Positions 31,401-36,905 of a stretch of DNA of 64,000 bases are shown here, one piece after another. The stretch spans positions 4,340,706-4,404,705 of the forward strand of contig JABAKD010000021.1 of the NCBI GenBank assembly GCA_012845835.1, written 5' to 3'. How positions within the stretch are numbered: the stretch's first letter is position 1; every line of letters starts with the position of its first letter. A model generated the notes under the pieces. The model did no database searches. It was not told where the DNA came from and saw only the letters and a program-made list of their open reading frames with translations. The stretch comes from Undaria pinnatifida. Lineage: Eukaryota; Sar; Phaeophyceae; Laminariales; Alariaceae. The position numbers were made by a program, and so were the translations under genes.

Positions 31401-33067
31401 ATATTGGAGGAAATCAAGAGGGAGGGGTTGACGCCGGATGTGTCGAGCTTCAACATCGCCGTACACGCTTGTGCAGTAGGGCGCCAATGGCAGGTGAAAT
31501 ACGCAATGCTGCTGTGAACATGCAAATATGCACTGCCTGCCCTCCCATAAAAGAGGAGCCCCACAAGGCACTCAGGTTCACAATTCCTGTAAATCGGATT
31601 TTTTGGAGCGTTTATCCTAACAATGGCGTGGAGCACAGCCTGTCTCAAGCCTAAACTCTAGCTTGCTTGAACGTCGCCTTTTCCCGCATGTACCGTTGGG
31701 CGCCAATAGGTGACAGGATAAAAAGTAATGCCGTGTTCTGATGTCTGCGTGTTGGCTTCTCATGAAAAGCGCTCTTTCTGCCCACGGGCGTCCTCGTCGA
31801 ACCCAGGGTCCGTCCTGGTGCTTCATCCTAGGGAGATACCTGGTACCAGGTACCTTTTCTGTGGTCAAGACTGTGAGACAATTGAGAAAGCCGTAAAAAC
31901 TCCCGTCGCAAATTCATCGCTCAACTGTTCGAACTCACAGCTGACGCCTTATAAAATGCCTTAACAAACATTTATCGAGGAAAAAAAAAAAAAAATCCAA
32001 CTTGCCTGGTTAATTAACACATGACGGCATCGGCGGTTGTGTGGCTGCAGGCAGCGATGGACGTGCTTGAAGAGATGAGGGAGGCTGGCTTGGCCATGGA
32101 CGCCTTCACCTATGCCCACGCTATCGAAGCCTGCTGCACCTCCGGCAATCGGGTAAATGCACGGAGCCTTTCTCTTTTCTTTTTCTAGACGTTGACCATT
32201 TTTCATAGTCGTTGGCACTTCTTCTAATCGTTGACGAGGGTTTTTTAACCGTTGGTCTCTTTGCTAGCCGTTAACGGTTTTATCGTCCGTCACCTACGCT
32301 CACGCCATCGAGGCCGGCTGCACCTCCGGCAACTGGGTGAACAGCCTGCAAAGATGAGTATCGATCCTTAAATTGATCGAATTCAGAGTGGGCATACTTG
32401 AAACATTAGAAAAAACAATCTAGCCGTTGGCTCTTTAATTCAGCCGTTGGTCTTGTGGTTGTCTATTGATCCTTTTTGTGAAGCCGTTGGCGTTTTAGCT
32501 AGCCGTTAATGTTTCTTTCAGCCTGTACCTACACTCATGCCATCGAAGCCTGCTGCACCTCCGGCAACCGGGTCCAAATATATAGCCGTTGAAGCTTTTT
32601 TCGGCGGTAGGCCCTATTTTCTAACTGTTGGCTTTTTAGCTACTAGTACTCGTAGACCGTTGGCCTTTTTACCAACAATAGCCGTAGTTCCTTTTACTGG
32701 CCTTTGACCCTTTTGCTAGCCGTCGCTCGTTTTCAAATGCCCCCCTCCAGCGGTGCTCCGTCTCGAAAGGGATGCGTGGTCAATGGTCAAATGACTAAGG
32801 CAAACAACAAATGAGTACGCCCCCCCCTCCCCCCCTCCCTCCCTCCCTCCCTCCCTCTGTTGTTTTACCGCCGTTTTACCTTTGCTGTGGTCGTTCTCCC
32901 TTCCCTCCCTTGATCAGGTGACTGCGGTAGCGCTAGTGACGGAGCTTAGGGATAAGGGGTTGCCACTGAGGAAAGCTACGTACACCGCGGTAACGGACGC
33001 CTTTGGGCCGGATGCATTAGCATTGGTCGGACGCTCGCCCCCCCCACCCGAGTCCTTCTTCTACTAA
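6624..33067 (+). CDS. 17-exon P-type PPR protein gene (whole gene)
   Basis: I assembled this gene by hand from join(6624..7435, 9132..9264, 10433..10591, 14091..14216, 15280..15392, 17285..17414, 17716..18642, 19541..19617, 20903..21035, 22169..22276, 25024..25137, 25585..25721, 27704..27785, 30346..30441, 31401..31493, 32051..32152, 32918..33067). All introns are GT-AG, all phases agree and the total is 3492 nt, giving 1163 aa. The product has a low-complexity N-terminus, then about 18 PPR motifs of roughly 35 aa (pattern Y-N-x-A-I-x-A-C, W-x-x-A-L-x-L-L-E-E-M, G-x-x-P-D/N), interrupted once by a ~243-residue Ser/Gly linker. PPR proteins bind single-stranded RNA in mitochondria or plastids, one base per motif. 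I see no C-terminal editing or nuclease domain. The true start and targeting peptide are uncertain: 6624 is only the first in-frame ATG after a stop at 6552-6554. No gene symbol can be assigned. Confidence 0.88.
7720..8570. mobile_element. TIR element with TTTTCGACT palindromes, PPR intron 1
   Basis: The ends are inverted copies of GGCCATTTCTTACACAGTCGG. The termini contain many short AGTCGAAAA/TTTTCGACT inversions (7750-7945, 8510-8540). The interior has a CCCACACA microsatellite (7990-8050) and no coding capacity. Confidence 0.6.
9132..9264 (+). CDS. PPR gene exon 2
   Basis: The exon follows acceptor ACAG and completes the Arg codon from exon 1. It encodes W-R-D-V-L-P-A-L-E-E-M, a linker and a second motif ending A-L-K-L-L-E. 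The donor is GAG|GTGGGG in phase 0. Two decayed copies of its 3' half lie in the following intron. Confidence 0.88.
9394..9656 (+). repeat. Two decayed copies of the PPR exon 2 3' end
   Basis: 9394-9462 (GGTGGCCATAGGCGCTGGGA) and 9560-9656 (GGAGGCCATCTAGGCTCTGG, then GGGAGACAACCGGCAGACGA) match exon 2 positions ~9205-9270. The first lacks the donor; the second retains GGAG|GTTGGG but has an in-frame TAG. The TTGTTTTTG-rich intron spacer is repeated with them, so the unit spans exon end plus intron. Confidence 0.8.
9928..10366 (+). repeat. Four decayed copies of the PPR exon 3 acceptor and start
   Basis: Units begin after AG at 9934, 10057, 10183 and 10305; the true exon starts at 10433. Spacings are 123, 126, 122 and 128 bp. 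Each unit has a C-run, a CCGTATCTCTACAACT-type segment, a CAG and 45-70 bp of exon (AGCATGCGCGGCCGAGGCAT). Confidence 0.88.
10433..10591 (+). CDS. PPR gene exon 3
   Basis: The acceptor is CTTCAG. The exon continues in frame from LLE into SMRGRGITPN, then a complete motif (C-A-K-T-G-D-W-E-R-A-L-G-L-L) and the start of the next. The donor is GCG|GTAAGG in phase 0. It is the fifth and only full-length unit of a ~125 bp tandem array of acceptor plus exon start. Confidence 0.9.
10700..10978 (-). mobile_element. tRNA-derived SINE, copy 1, in PPR intron 3
   Basis: On the minus strand it begins GGTCGCCCCGGTGGCGTA, an A-box-like region, and has GAGTTCGAATCCCCC as a pol III B box about 50 bp later. 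A ~200 bp body and an end at CCAGAAGCTGGAAAG follow. It is similar throughout to 43493-43777. Confidence 0.65.
12703..13495. mobile_element. Foldback element, PPR intron 3
   Basis: Arms of ~295 bp are inverted: ACTAATCGGTAGGTGCCGTT at left is mirrored by GCACCTACCGATTAGT at right, and inner parts (GGTTTCCATACAG, CGTTTCCCGAAGG) match as well. The spacer is ~200 bp with CTAGATCAT repeats. No transposase ORF is present. Confidence 0.75.
14091..14216 (+). CDS. PPR gene exon 4
   Basis: The acceptor is GTTGCAG. The exon is 42 codons beginning V-T-A-C-G-R-G-G, running through A-M-T-L-L-D-T-M and G-V-P-P-N to N-S-A-I-H-A-C-A-R-K. The donor is AAG|GTACCG in phase 0. Confidence 0.88.
14240..14700. mobile_element. 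Partial relative of the foldback element, PPR intron 4
   Basis: It shares GTCGTTTC, GGTTTCCATACA and the GCTGGCTTCGCCA palindrome with the right arm at 13207-13495, and is interrupted by a family D copy at ~14290-14415. Confidence 0.5.
15280..15392 (+). CDS. PPR gene exon 5
   Basis: The exon encodes G-K-W-Q-N-A-L-E-L-V-D-R-M and the next motif to C-A-K-G-G-N, with donor TG|GTGAGA in phase 2. The acceptor is a GAGAAG tandem (NAGNAG). I chose the downstream AG because it keeps the canonical A-C-A-R-x-G-x-W spacing; the upstream AG would add one Lys. No strong polypyrimidine tract precedes it. Confidence 0.82.
15414..15504 (+). mobile_element. Family F element just after the exon 5 donor
   Basis: It starts ~21 bp after the PPR exon 5 donor. 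The left flank is TATA instead of TTAA; the right flank is TTAA. The inner sequence matches the family with small changes. Confidence 0.65.
15646..15916 (+). mobile_element. MITE family C in PPR intron 5
   Basis: A ~270 bp copy with decayed left end (ACGGTAAGGATTGC) and right end CACCTCTGCCGTGGGATTA. Confidence 0.6.
16970..17127. repeat. TTCGG pentanucleotide satellite, PPR intron 5
   Basis: About 158 bp of near-perfect GGTTC units. The repeat has no stop in any frame, which produces spurious ORFs on both strands. Confidence 0.95.
17285..17414 (+). CDS. PPR gene exon 6
   Basis: The exon follows GGTAG and completes a split Cys codon from exon 5. It encodes A-A-A-L-K-I-L-E-E-V and a further motif (L-Y-N-T-V-M-E-A-C-G) ending S-L-S-L-L-E. 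The donor is GAG|GTAAGG in phase 0. Confidence 0.85.
17716..18642 (+). CDS. PPR gene exon 7 with Ser/Gly-rich linker
   Basis: This is a 309-codon exon following acceptor ATGCAG. Residues 1-39 are PPR (T-M-R-K-E-G-V-E-P-S, then Y-T-T-A-I-N-A-C-S-R). Residues ~40-282 are a Ser/Gly/Ala/Thr-rich linker built from AGC/GGT-type codon runs. The last ~27 residues resume the PPR array (A-A-Y-N-A-A-I-N-V-C-G-R-A-G-R-W). The donor is GAG|GTAAGA in phase 0. The linker interrupts one motif after helix B; it could instead hide an unrecognised in-frame intron. Three decayed copies of its 3' end follow. Confidence 0.75.
18722..19063 (+). repeat. Three decayed copies of the PPR exon 7 3' end
   Basis: 18722-18797 (TACGGCGCTGCCATCATATT, GGATCGCGCCCTGAGTTTGC), 18868-18922 (GAGATGGGGTCGCGCGCTGG) and 19017-19063 (CTCAATTTACTGGAGGTGAT) resemble the end of exon 7 and its donor region with growing divergence. 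Confidence 0.75.
19541..19617 (+). CDS. PPR gene exon 8
   Basis: The acceptor is GAGCAG. The exon begins E-M-P-A-Y-G-I-T-P-D and continues V-V-T-Y-N-S-A-I-S-A-C-G-Y-R-A. The donor is AG|GTAATG in phase 2, leaving a split Arg codon completed by exon 9. Confidence 0.88.
19768..20168. repeat. ATGATGATGTT minisatellite, PPR intron 8
   Basis: About 400 bp of degenerate ATGATGATGTTATGATGATG units. Confidence 0.92.
20903..21035 (+). CDS. PPR gene exon 9
   Basis: The acceptor is TGTTAG. The exon completes Arg, then encodes W-E-K-A-T-S-L-L, G-L-K-P-D and a second half-motif ending A-M-S-L-L-R. The donor is CGG|GTGTGT in phase 0. Confidence 0.88.
21115..21510. repeat. ~60-65 bp minisatellite, PPR intron 9
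   Basis: About six units built on AATGTTCCTGAGAACCATAA, with CCAGCCCAAAATCAGCGG-type continuation. Confidence 0.8.
21885..22016 (+). repeat. Decayed copy of the PPR exon 10 acceptor region and start
   Basis: CCAGGAAATGGAGTCGGTGG with its AG at 21951-21952 and 19 in-frame matching codons lies 216 bp before the true exon. The preceding ~65 bp of intron are duplicated too. Confidence 0.85.
22169..22276 (+). CDS. PPR gene exon 10
   Basis: The acceptor is CTTTCAG. The exon is 36 codons, E-M-E-S-V-G-L-G-P-S to A-L-K-L-L-D-E, with donor GAG|GTGAGG in phase 0. A partial copy of the acceptor and first ~19 codons lies 216 bp upstream. Confidence 0.88.
22683..22850 (+). repeat. Dispersed repeat family L, copy 2, PPR intron 10
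   Basis: This is the reverse-orientation counterpart of 3330-3530. Confidence 0.55.
23074..23347 (+). mobile_element. MITE family A in PPR intron 10
   Basis: A ~274 bp element with ends GACGCGTGCCACGATAAGAG and a degenerate CCTCAATTGTAGCGCGCGTC. It has no ORF. The body is shared with 23483-23742 and 35753-36114. Confidence 0.65.
23483..23742 (+). mobile_element. MITE family A in PPR intron 10, uninterrupted copy
   Basis: A ~260 bp element with ends GACGCCTGCTACGAGATAGAG and CTACCTCTATCGTAGCGCGT, which are imperfect inverted repeats. It contains the intact site TGTGTTAAGGAGCCCCGTC, which is the place where a family F element is inserted in the copy at 35753-36114. Confidence 0.7.
24066..24625 (+). 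mobile_element. MITE family C split by a family D repeat, PPR intron 10
   Basis: The left end is GTCATCCCACGTCAGCGGTG and the right end CCCCTACCGTGGGATGACTC. The middle (~24190-24520) is A/T-rich DNA ending in the family D core CAAAGATGAGTATCGACC. Confidence 0.6.
25024..25137 (+). CDS. PPR gene exon 11
   Basis: The acceptor is TTCCAG. The exon is 38 codons from V-I-G-Q-P-K-S-S-K-V-R-P-N to G-V-E-L-L-E, slightly longer than a standard motif because of a short insertion before the R-P-N turn. The donor is GAG|GTGAGG in phase 0. Confidence 0.86.
25380..25528 (+). repeat. Two decayed copies of the PPR exon 12 acceptor and start
   Basis: CGCGCAG|AAAATACGCTCGGCC (exon-like to ~25450, including TTGCTTCAACGGGGC) and CGCCCAG|AAAATGCAGTCGGCG (25510-25528), separated by C-runs from the true exon at 25585. 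Confidence 0.85.
25585..25721 (+). CDS. PPR gene exon 12
   Basis: The acceptor is GAGCAG. The exon begins K-M-H-S-T-S-G-V-K-P-S and runs through F-N-G-A-L-H-G to L-L-E-A-M-Q-K-G-P-R-A-T. The donor is CG|GTGTGT in phase 2; exon 13 supplies the last base of the Arg codon. Two partial copies of the acceptor and exon start precede it among C-rich tracts. Confidence 0.82.
25740..25996 (+). mobile_element. MITE family C in PPR intron 12
   Basis: A ~257 bp copy that begins about 20 bp after the exon 12 donor and ends CACCCCTAGCGTGGGATGG. Confidence 0.6.
26187..27590. repeat. TATCGG/TATCGC hexanucleotide satellite, PPR intron 12
   Basis: About 1.2 kb of degenerate TATCGGTATCGCTATCGCTA units, interrupted at 26441-26655 by family D. 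Confidence 0.92.
27704..27785 (+). CDS. PPR gene exon 13
   Basis: The acceptor is TTTTTTCAG. The exon completes Arg and encodes P-D-S-Y-S-Y-N-S-A-I-A-A-C-G-P-G-G-G ending A-R-A-L-L-E. The donor is GAG|GTGATA in phase 0. Confidence 0.87.
27830..29335. repeat. Higher-order tandem array, PPR intron 13
   Basis: Short units (GATTGGTGTGTCGTA, TTGAAGCATCCT) are nested in four larger units of ~265-290 bp beginning near 27930, 28215, 28485 and 28755, each with AAATCGGCATGCCCCGCAAT and GCTTGTCACG. The array decays into simple short units after 28960. Confidence 0.8.
29855..30005 (+). mobile_element. Repeat family K fragment in PPR intron 13
   Basis: The fragment matches the 3' part of family K (ATGCGACTCGCCGAACACCT and following ~140 bp). 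Confidence 0.55.
30055..30300 (+). repeat. ~70 bp tandem units upstream of PPR exon 14
   Basis: Four units of GTTGCTGTCTTTCCGG, CTAACCC and CCCATGTCTGAGCACGTG-type sequence precede the exon 14 polypyrimidine tract. Confidence 0.75.
30346..30441 (+). CDS. PPR gene exon 14
   Basis: The acceptor is TTTTCCAG. The exon is 32 codons, E-M-R-Q-R-G-I-T-P-D-V-F-S-F-N to S-W-A-A-A-L-E, with donor GAG|GTGAGG in phase 0. Two decayed copies of its 3' end, each still followed by a donor-like GT, lie downstream. Confidence 0.88.
30650..31147 (+). repeat. Two decayed copies of the PPR exon 14 3' end
   Basis: 30650-30701 (GGTAGCTGGGCTGCTGCGCT, then CGAG|GTGAGG) and 31100-31147 (GTAGCTGGGCTGCTGCGCTT, then AAG|GTAAAA) each retain a usable-looking donor. 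Confidence 0.85.
31401..31493 (+). CDS. PPR gene exon 15
   Basis: The acceptor is GCGCAG. The exon is 31 codons, I-L-E-E-I-K-R-E-G-L-T-P-D to H-A-C-A-V-G-R-Q-W-Q, with donor CAG|GTGAAA in phase 0. It joins exon 14 as A-A-A-L-E / I-L-E-E, which is the expected spacing. Confidence 0.86.
32051..32152 (+). CDS. PPR gene exon 16
   Basis: The acceptor is GCTGCAG. The exon is 34 codons, A-A-M-D-V-L-E-E-M-R-E-A-G to I-E-A-C-C-T-S-G-N-R, with donor CGG|GTAAAT in phase 0. Two further copies of its 3' half are repeated in the next intron. Confidence 0.86.
32288..32574 (+). repeat. Two decayed copies of the PPR exon 16 3' end
   Basis: 32288-32340 (CACGCCATCGAGGCCGGCTG, ending GGCAACTGG|GTGAAC) and 32522-32574 (CATGCCATCGAAGCCTGCTG, ending GGCAACCGGGTCC) match exon 16 over ~45 bp. 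The intervening AGCCGTTGG-rich spacer is repeated with them. Confidence 0.85.
32745..32834 (+). mobile_element. 5'-truncated LINE 3' end in PPR intron 16
   Basis: The last ~70 bp of the LINE (S-R-K-G-C-V-V-N-G-Q-M-T-K-A-N-N-K then stop) are present in sense orientation and followed by a C-rich tail. It matches the 3' end of the copy at 1010-2640. Confidence 0.7.
32918..33067 (+). CDS. PPR gene exon 17 (terminal)
   Basis: The acceptor is TGATCAG. The exon encodes V-T-A-V-A-L-V-T-E-L-R-D-K-G, a last degenerate half-motif (A-T-Y-T-A-V-T-D-A-F-G) and a Pro-rich tail ending S-F-F-Y followed by TAA at 33065-33067. The tail lies in a C-rich tract that is repeated downstream, so the exact C-terminus may have changed recently. 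Confidence 0.82.
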   Translation: MTAVALVTELRDKGLPLRKATYTAVTDAFGPDALALVGRSPPPPESFFY

Positions 33068-33119
33068 GAATAGGGTTTCGCGGAGTCTTTCAAAACATAT
33101 CTGACAGATAGATCACGAC

Positions 33120-33310
33120 ACATTTGTGTGGCCTTGGCCGCATGCTCGCCCCCGCCGCCGGGGTCCTTCTACTACGCACAATCTTTGCGCGGAGTCTTTT
33201 CCACATGTCGAACAGATATTTGTGCAGCATTGATGGAGCTTTTCGCCCCCCCCCCCTCCCCCTAGTCTTTCCTATACTCTGAGCATGGACTAGCGCGGAG
33301 TCTTTCCTAT
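33120..33310 (+). repeat. Decayed copies of the PPR terminal exon and 3' flank
   Basis: GCATGCTCGCCCCCGCCGCC...CCTTCTACTAC (33140-33180) and a third unit from ~33228 repeat the end of exon 17 plus the following CGCGGAGTCTTT. Weaker units continue to ~33450. Confidence 0.7.
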
Positions 33311-34149
33311 ACTGATTGGGGTAGTGAGCGACAGCCTTGATACACGGAGCTGTTAGCATACTCTTTCCGGTGCTGATGAGAGGTCAAAGCGGAGTTTTTG
33401 CTGTGCTGGTTGGAGTTTTAGCCGAAGTTCTTGCTGTTGTGGGTGATTTTTTCAGCGGAGTCCTTTCTCTGCTGCTAAAAGTGTTTGCGTGGCGTGGATT
33501 TCCTGGACCGAGGGAAGTTGTAAGCTCAAGACCGTTGCGTTTTCTTCTGCAGAATATTTGTTAGTGCTGTCGGGATATTTCCTGTGTATTGGGCGCAGTT
33601 TTGCGTGCCTAAGCGGAAGTGTATGCCCAATCCTTCGCAACATAACAATAGCGACCGAATGGGATCTAGACGATCTAGATCGTGATCTGTTCGATGTTGG
33701 AATTTTTGTTGTTTTTGTCGGATCTGTTATCGGGATGTTTCGGACCAGGTATGGTATTTCCCAAGGACCAAGGCTACGGTTGGAGGGGTACCCTCTTTTT
33801 GCCCTGCAGGGTTTAGGCCCACTCGCCCCAGTGACCCTGCACCTCCAATGCGAAACAATCTTTGGGCGATTTGTTTTGGGCCCAGCGTAGCCAATCCATT
33901 CCAGTGCACGGTGTCACATCGCTAACGCAATTACACGAAACGGCAAGACCGCAAAGGAGCAGGGCGGTCACTCGCGCGATTGAGCCCGACCCATTGAAAA
34001 AGCGGCCCCAACAGTGACCCTGCCGTTGGCTTGGTGTGAGCGCGGTGTTTTAGCGGAGTCTTTCATGTGCCGATCGGAGTCGTATGCGGAGTGTTCGCAT
34101 CATGCTGGGCGGATTTTGCAAAGAGAGCGAAGGCCTCGGAGAGGGAAGG

Positions 34150-34225
34150 AGGGGGAGGGCATACTCATTTTGTTGCGTGCCTTGGTCAGTTGGCCGTTGA
34201 CCATGCAGCCCTTTCGAGACACAAT
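34150..34225 (-). mobile_element. 5'-truncated LINE 3' end
   Basis: This is a minus-strand fragment of the same LINE terminus (CTCGAAAGGG, then GGTCAACGGCCAACTGACCA), ending in a C-rich tail (G-rich on plus at ~34140-34160). Confidence 0.55.
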
Positions 34226-34249
34226 CAAGGGGGCGTGTTATTTTTTATC

Positions 34250-34870
34250 CGTTGTCGCCGTCGTCAGCCCGCGCTACTCCGTCAGCCGGTTGGTTTTTGT
34301 AGGGATAACCAAGGCTGCGGTCGGGGGGGGGGGGGGGGGGGCATTCAATTTTCTTTCAACTTGCGGTTGTGCTTTTTTGGGATCTAGTTTCATGCGGTTT
34401 CGCCAGCTGGTTGGTTCTTGCAGGGAGAAGGGAGGCTTCGGAGGGGTATGGGGGGGAGTGTGTTCATTTCATGCATAGCCGTGGTCGTATGACCATAGAC
34501 GCTTGCCTCCATACCATGCTGGGACGGGCATGGGTTTTCACCGACAAGACAGACATAGCGTGCACCAAGCGCGAAGTGTTCGGCGGGTATTCTTTCAACC
34601 TTCGCTTTATCTTTTATTTTTTTTGGATTCTGTTGAACGCGGCTTCGTCAGCTGGTTGGTTTCTGTAAGGAGAATACTGCGGAAGGGGATTGGGGGGGGA
34701 TACCATATTTTTTTTACTTTCCATTGTTGCTTTTTTGTGGGATCCAGTTCCGTGCGGCTTTTCATCTGCTGGTTGTTTTTTTAGGAAGAATGCTGAGGGC
34801 GGGGAGCGGGGACGGGGGGTCTTTTTTGTTTCGAACTTGCGACTGCTATGGATGTGGGATCCAGTCAATT
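34250..34870. repeat. Tandem array with GCTGGTTGGTTTTTG units
   Basis: Four to five units contain TTTTTTGGGATCTAGTT, a GCGG-TTTCGCCAGCTGG segment and a G-run. A family K fragment is inserted at 34450-34600. From 34900 to 35560 I recognise nothing. Confidence 0.65.
34450..34600 (-). mobile_element. Repeat family K fragment
   Basis: This minus-strand 3' end of family K, with its C-run tail at 34446-34456 on the plus strand as G, is inserted into the 34250-34870 tandem array. Confidence 0.5.
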
Positions 34871-35752
34871 TTCAAGTGGTTTGTTCGCCCCCGAAACGCC
34901 GGCGAATAATTAAGTAAAACAAGAGCATGAGCACGACTAAGAATATAAACGTTGCGGAAGATTTTCTGACCATAAGCAGACCCTAGATTCACCTACTATA
35001 GAATTGTATTTGAGCTGAACTCCATAGCGGTCCAACCGTCAGTTTTCTTCAATAGCAACAATAAAGGCCCGGGAAGGTTTTTGGAATATGCGAGCAAACA
35101 AACGAGTTTCAGCAAATCCCAGGAAAATGCGTGGCACAGTAAACAGCGGCACAGCAGTAGTCAACCTCATAAACCAGCATAAACACGCACATCAATGTAT
35201 TATACGTGGAAAAATGTGATAAAAATGTACAGACCACCAGCTGTTCCAAACGGCAAAACATGGTCACGCTCACAGCACGCACAGCCACCGACCCCAACCT
35301 ACAACCGCGCGCCCTCTCCACCTTCTCGAACGTCGGCGTGCTGGTTGGAACTACCACCTGTTGGGCGCTAGCACCACATAAGTCGCGTGAAGTAGAGTCT
35401 AGACCCAGCAGATTGGACTTTTCCAACTACAGAGTCGGCCGTGACCCCTCATTTAGTGCGGTGCCTTGTCAAACGGCAGCAACCGAACTAAAGTAGAAAC
35501 AAGCATCATATTTCCCGGGGTATTGTGATTCAGTAGGATGCACTCGTGGCAAGCAATTTTCACCAGGAGAGAGCCATCCCTCGCTAGGGGTACAGCAGAT
35601 TCTCAAGACGTTTCTGAGCTCCTAGAATACGAGGAGCTCATCCTCCTCACCTGACACGTTTTGACTTCGAAGGCGCTCATAATTCGACCAGCGCTTCTCT
35701 GCGCTAGACCTAAACAAATACCACCGGGTCTTATAGTCTCGCCGACTACATG

Positions 35753-36114
35753 CATGCGTGCTACGATAAAGGTGTCACTTTTCTTCTGAGAGGGTTTCCG
35801 AACGACGGGGCTCCTTAACCCCTTTAGAGCCCCCAAACCCCTCCCTATACTAAATCCAAGTAACTTTGTCCCCAAAACGGGTTTCCAGTTGTAAAGGGGT
35901 TAACCCCAACATCGTCGGAAATTAAACATTTTTTTCTGCATGACACTCTCGTTGTGCACGTAGGCCATGGCTTGTTTTTTTTCGTCGGGGGTGGTAGTAG
36001 TTTTACTTTTCTCCACCCCAAAATCAGTTTTTTGGGGGGGAGAGGTCTCAAGCTCCCAAATCGAGGAATCTCGGGGGAAAAAAAAATGCTGCACACTTCT
36101 ATCGTAGCACCCAT
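35753..36114 (-). mobile_element. MITE family A interrupted by family F
   Basis: This minus-strand family A copy carries an 89 bp TTAA-flanked element at 35815-35903. Removing one TTAA plus the insert restores the family A sequence GGGGTTAAGGAGCC. Confidence 0.7.
35815..35903 (-). mobile_element. TTAA-flanked miniature element (family F)
   Basis: An 89 bp unit bounded by TTAA on both sides; the inner ends are CCCCTTTA and TAAAGGGG. The size, the TTAA duplication and C-rich ends resemble non-autonomous piggyBac-type elements. It sits inside a family A MITE whose empty site is present elsewhere in the window. Orientation is arbitrary because the ends are symmetrical. Confidence 0.75.
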
Positions 36115-36345
36115 CACTAACCCATAGTAGTGTTCCTCACCTGGGGAGCTCAGGAAAAAAAACATTTTACCCCAAAAAAGCAACCCCTTCCACCTTGGCA
36201 AGCGATTTTCAACGCACTAACCGGGGACCCCGCAATAAAATGGGCGCGTGCTACGAAAAGAGGTGCACCACATTTATTCTGGGCTGCTCTCCTCACTTTC
36301 GGAGCTTAAGACATGTCTTATCCTAAAAACTTTGGGGGGAGGAAA

Positions 36346-36592
36346 TAGTCATCCCACGGTAGGGGTTGCAAGTTTTTAGCTAAAAGGTCCCTGGGCGATT
36401 GGGTTCCTCATGTGAGGAACTGCCGGTCAATGAAGTAATTTCACGAGCGCATTACATTTTTGGACTCTAAGGCATACAAGCTTGGTCGGCCTGAGCGAAC
36501 GAATGCCGTCGAAGTCATTTTTCGGACGAGATATTGAGTTCCTCGTGTGGGGACCTCAGGGACTTTCTACTGCAACCTTACCGTGGGATGGC
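36346..36592 (+). mobile_element. MITE family C
   Basis: A ~247 bp element with terminal inverted repeats GTCATCCCACGGTAGGGGTT and an imperfect match to it in TGCAACCTTACCGTGGGATG. It has no ORF. Internal GAGTTCCTCGTG-type words are shared by all copies. Confidence 0.7.
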
Positions 36593-36624
36593 TCGAAAAT
36601 GAAACTGCTGAGACTGGACCAAAA

Positions 36625-36905
36625 ATCCCACGGCTGAATCTTACTACGGTAGCCCCCCCAACAATTATTTAACGAAATCGCCGGTTTCGAAACCAGCTCC
36701 CGGCCGTATCTCCTGAAATACGGCGCCCCTTGCCCCCCCGACGCGATCGATCGATTAGTCCTTTCTTTGCACACAAGAAAATATATCAAGTATTAAGATT
36801 TTATTTTCATACGTCATCCTTCCTCGTGTCGAGCAGCCATGAAACGTTCGTTGTTGAAGAAAATCGCTGTTTTTTTGGAGGGGCTATCTCGTAGAATCAG
36901 TCGGG
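36625..36905 (+). repeat. Dispersed repeat M, copy 1
   Basis: A ~280 bp segment similar to 38020-38280, sharing TAGCCCCCCC-type start, CGAAATCGCCGG, CGTATCTCCTGAAAT, ATCGATCGAT and GTGTCGAGCAGCC. Confidence 0.6.
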
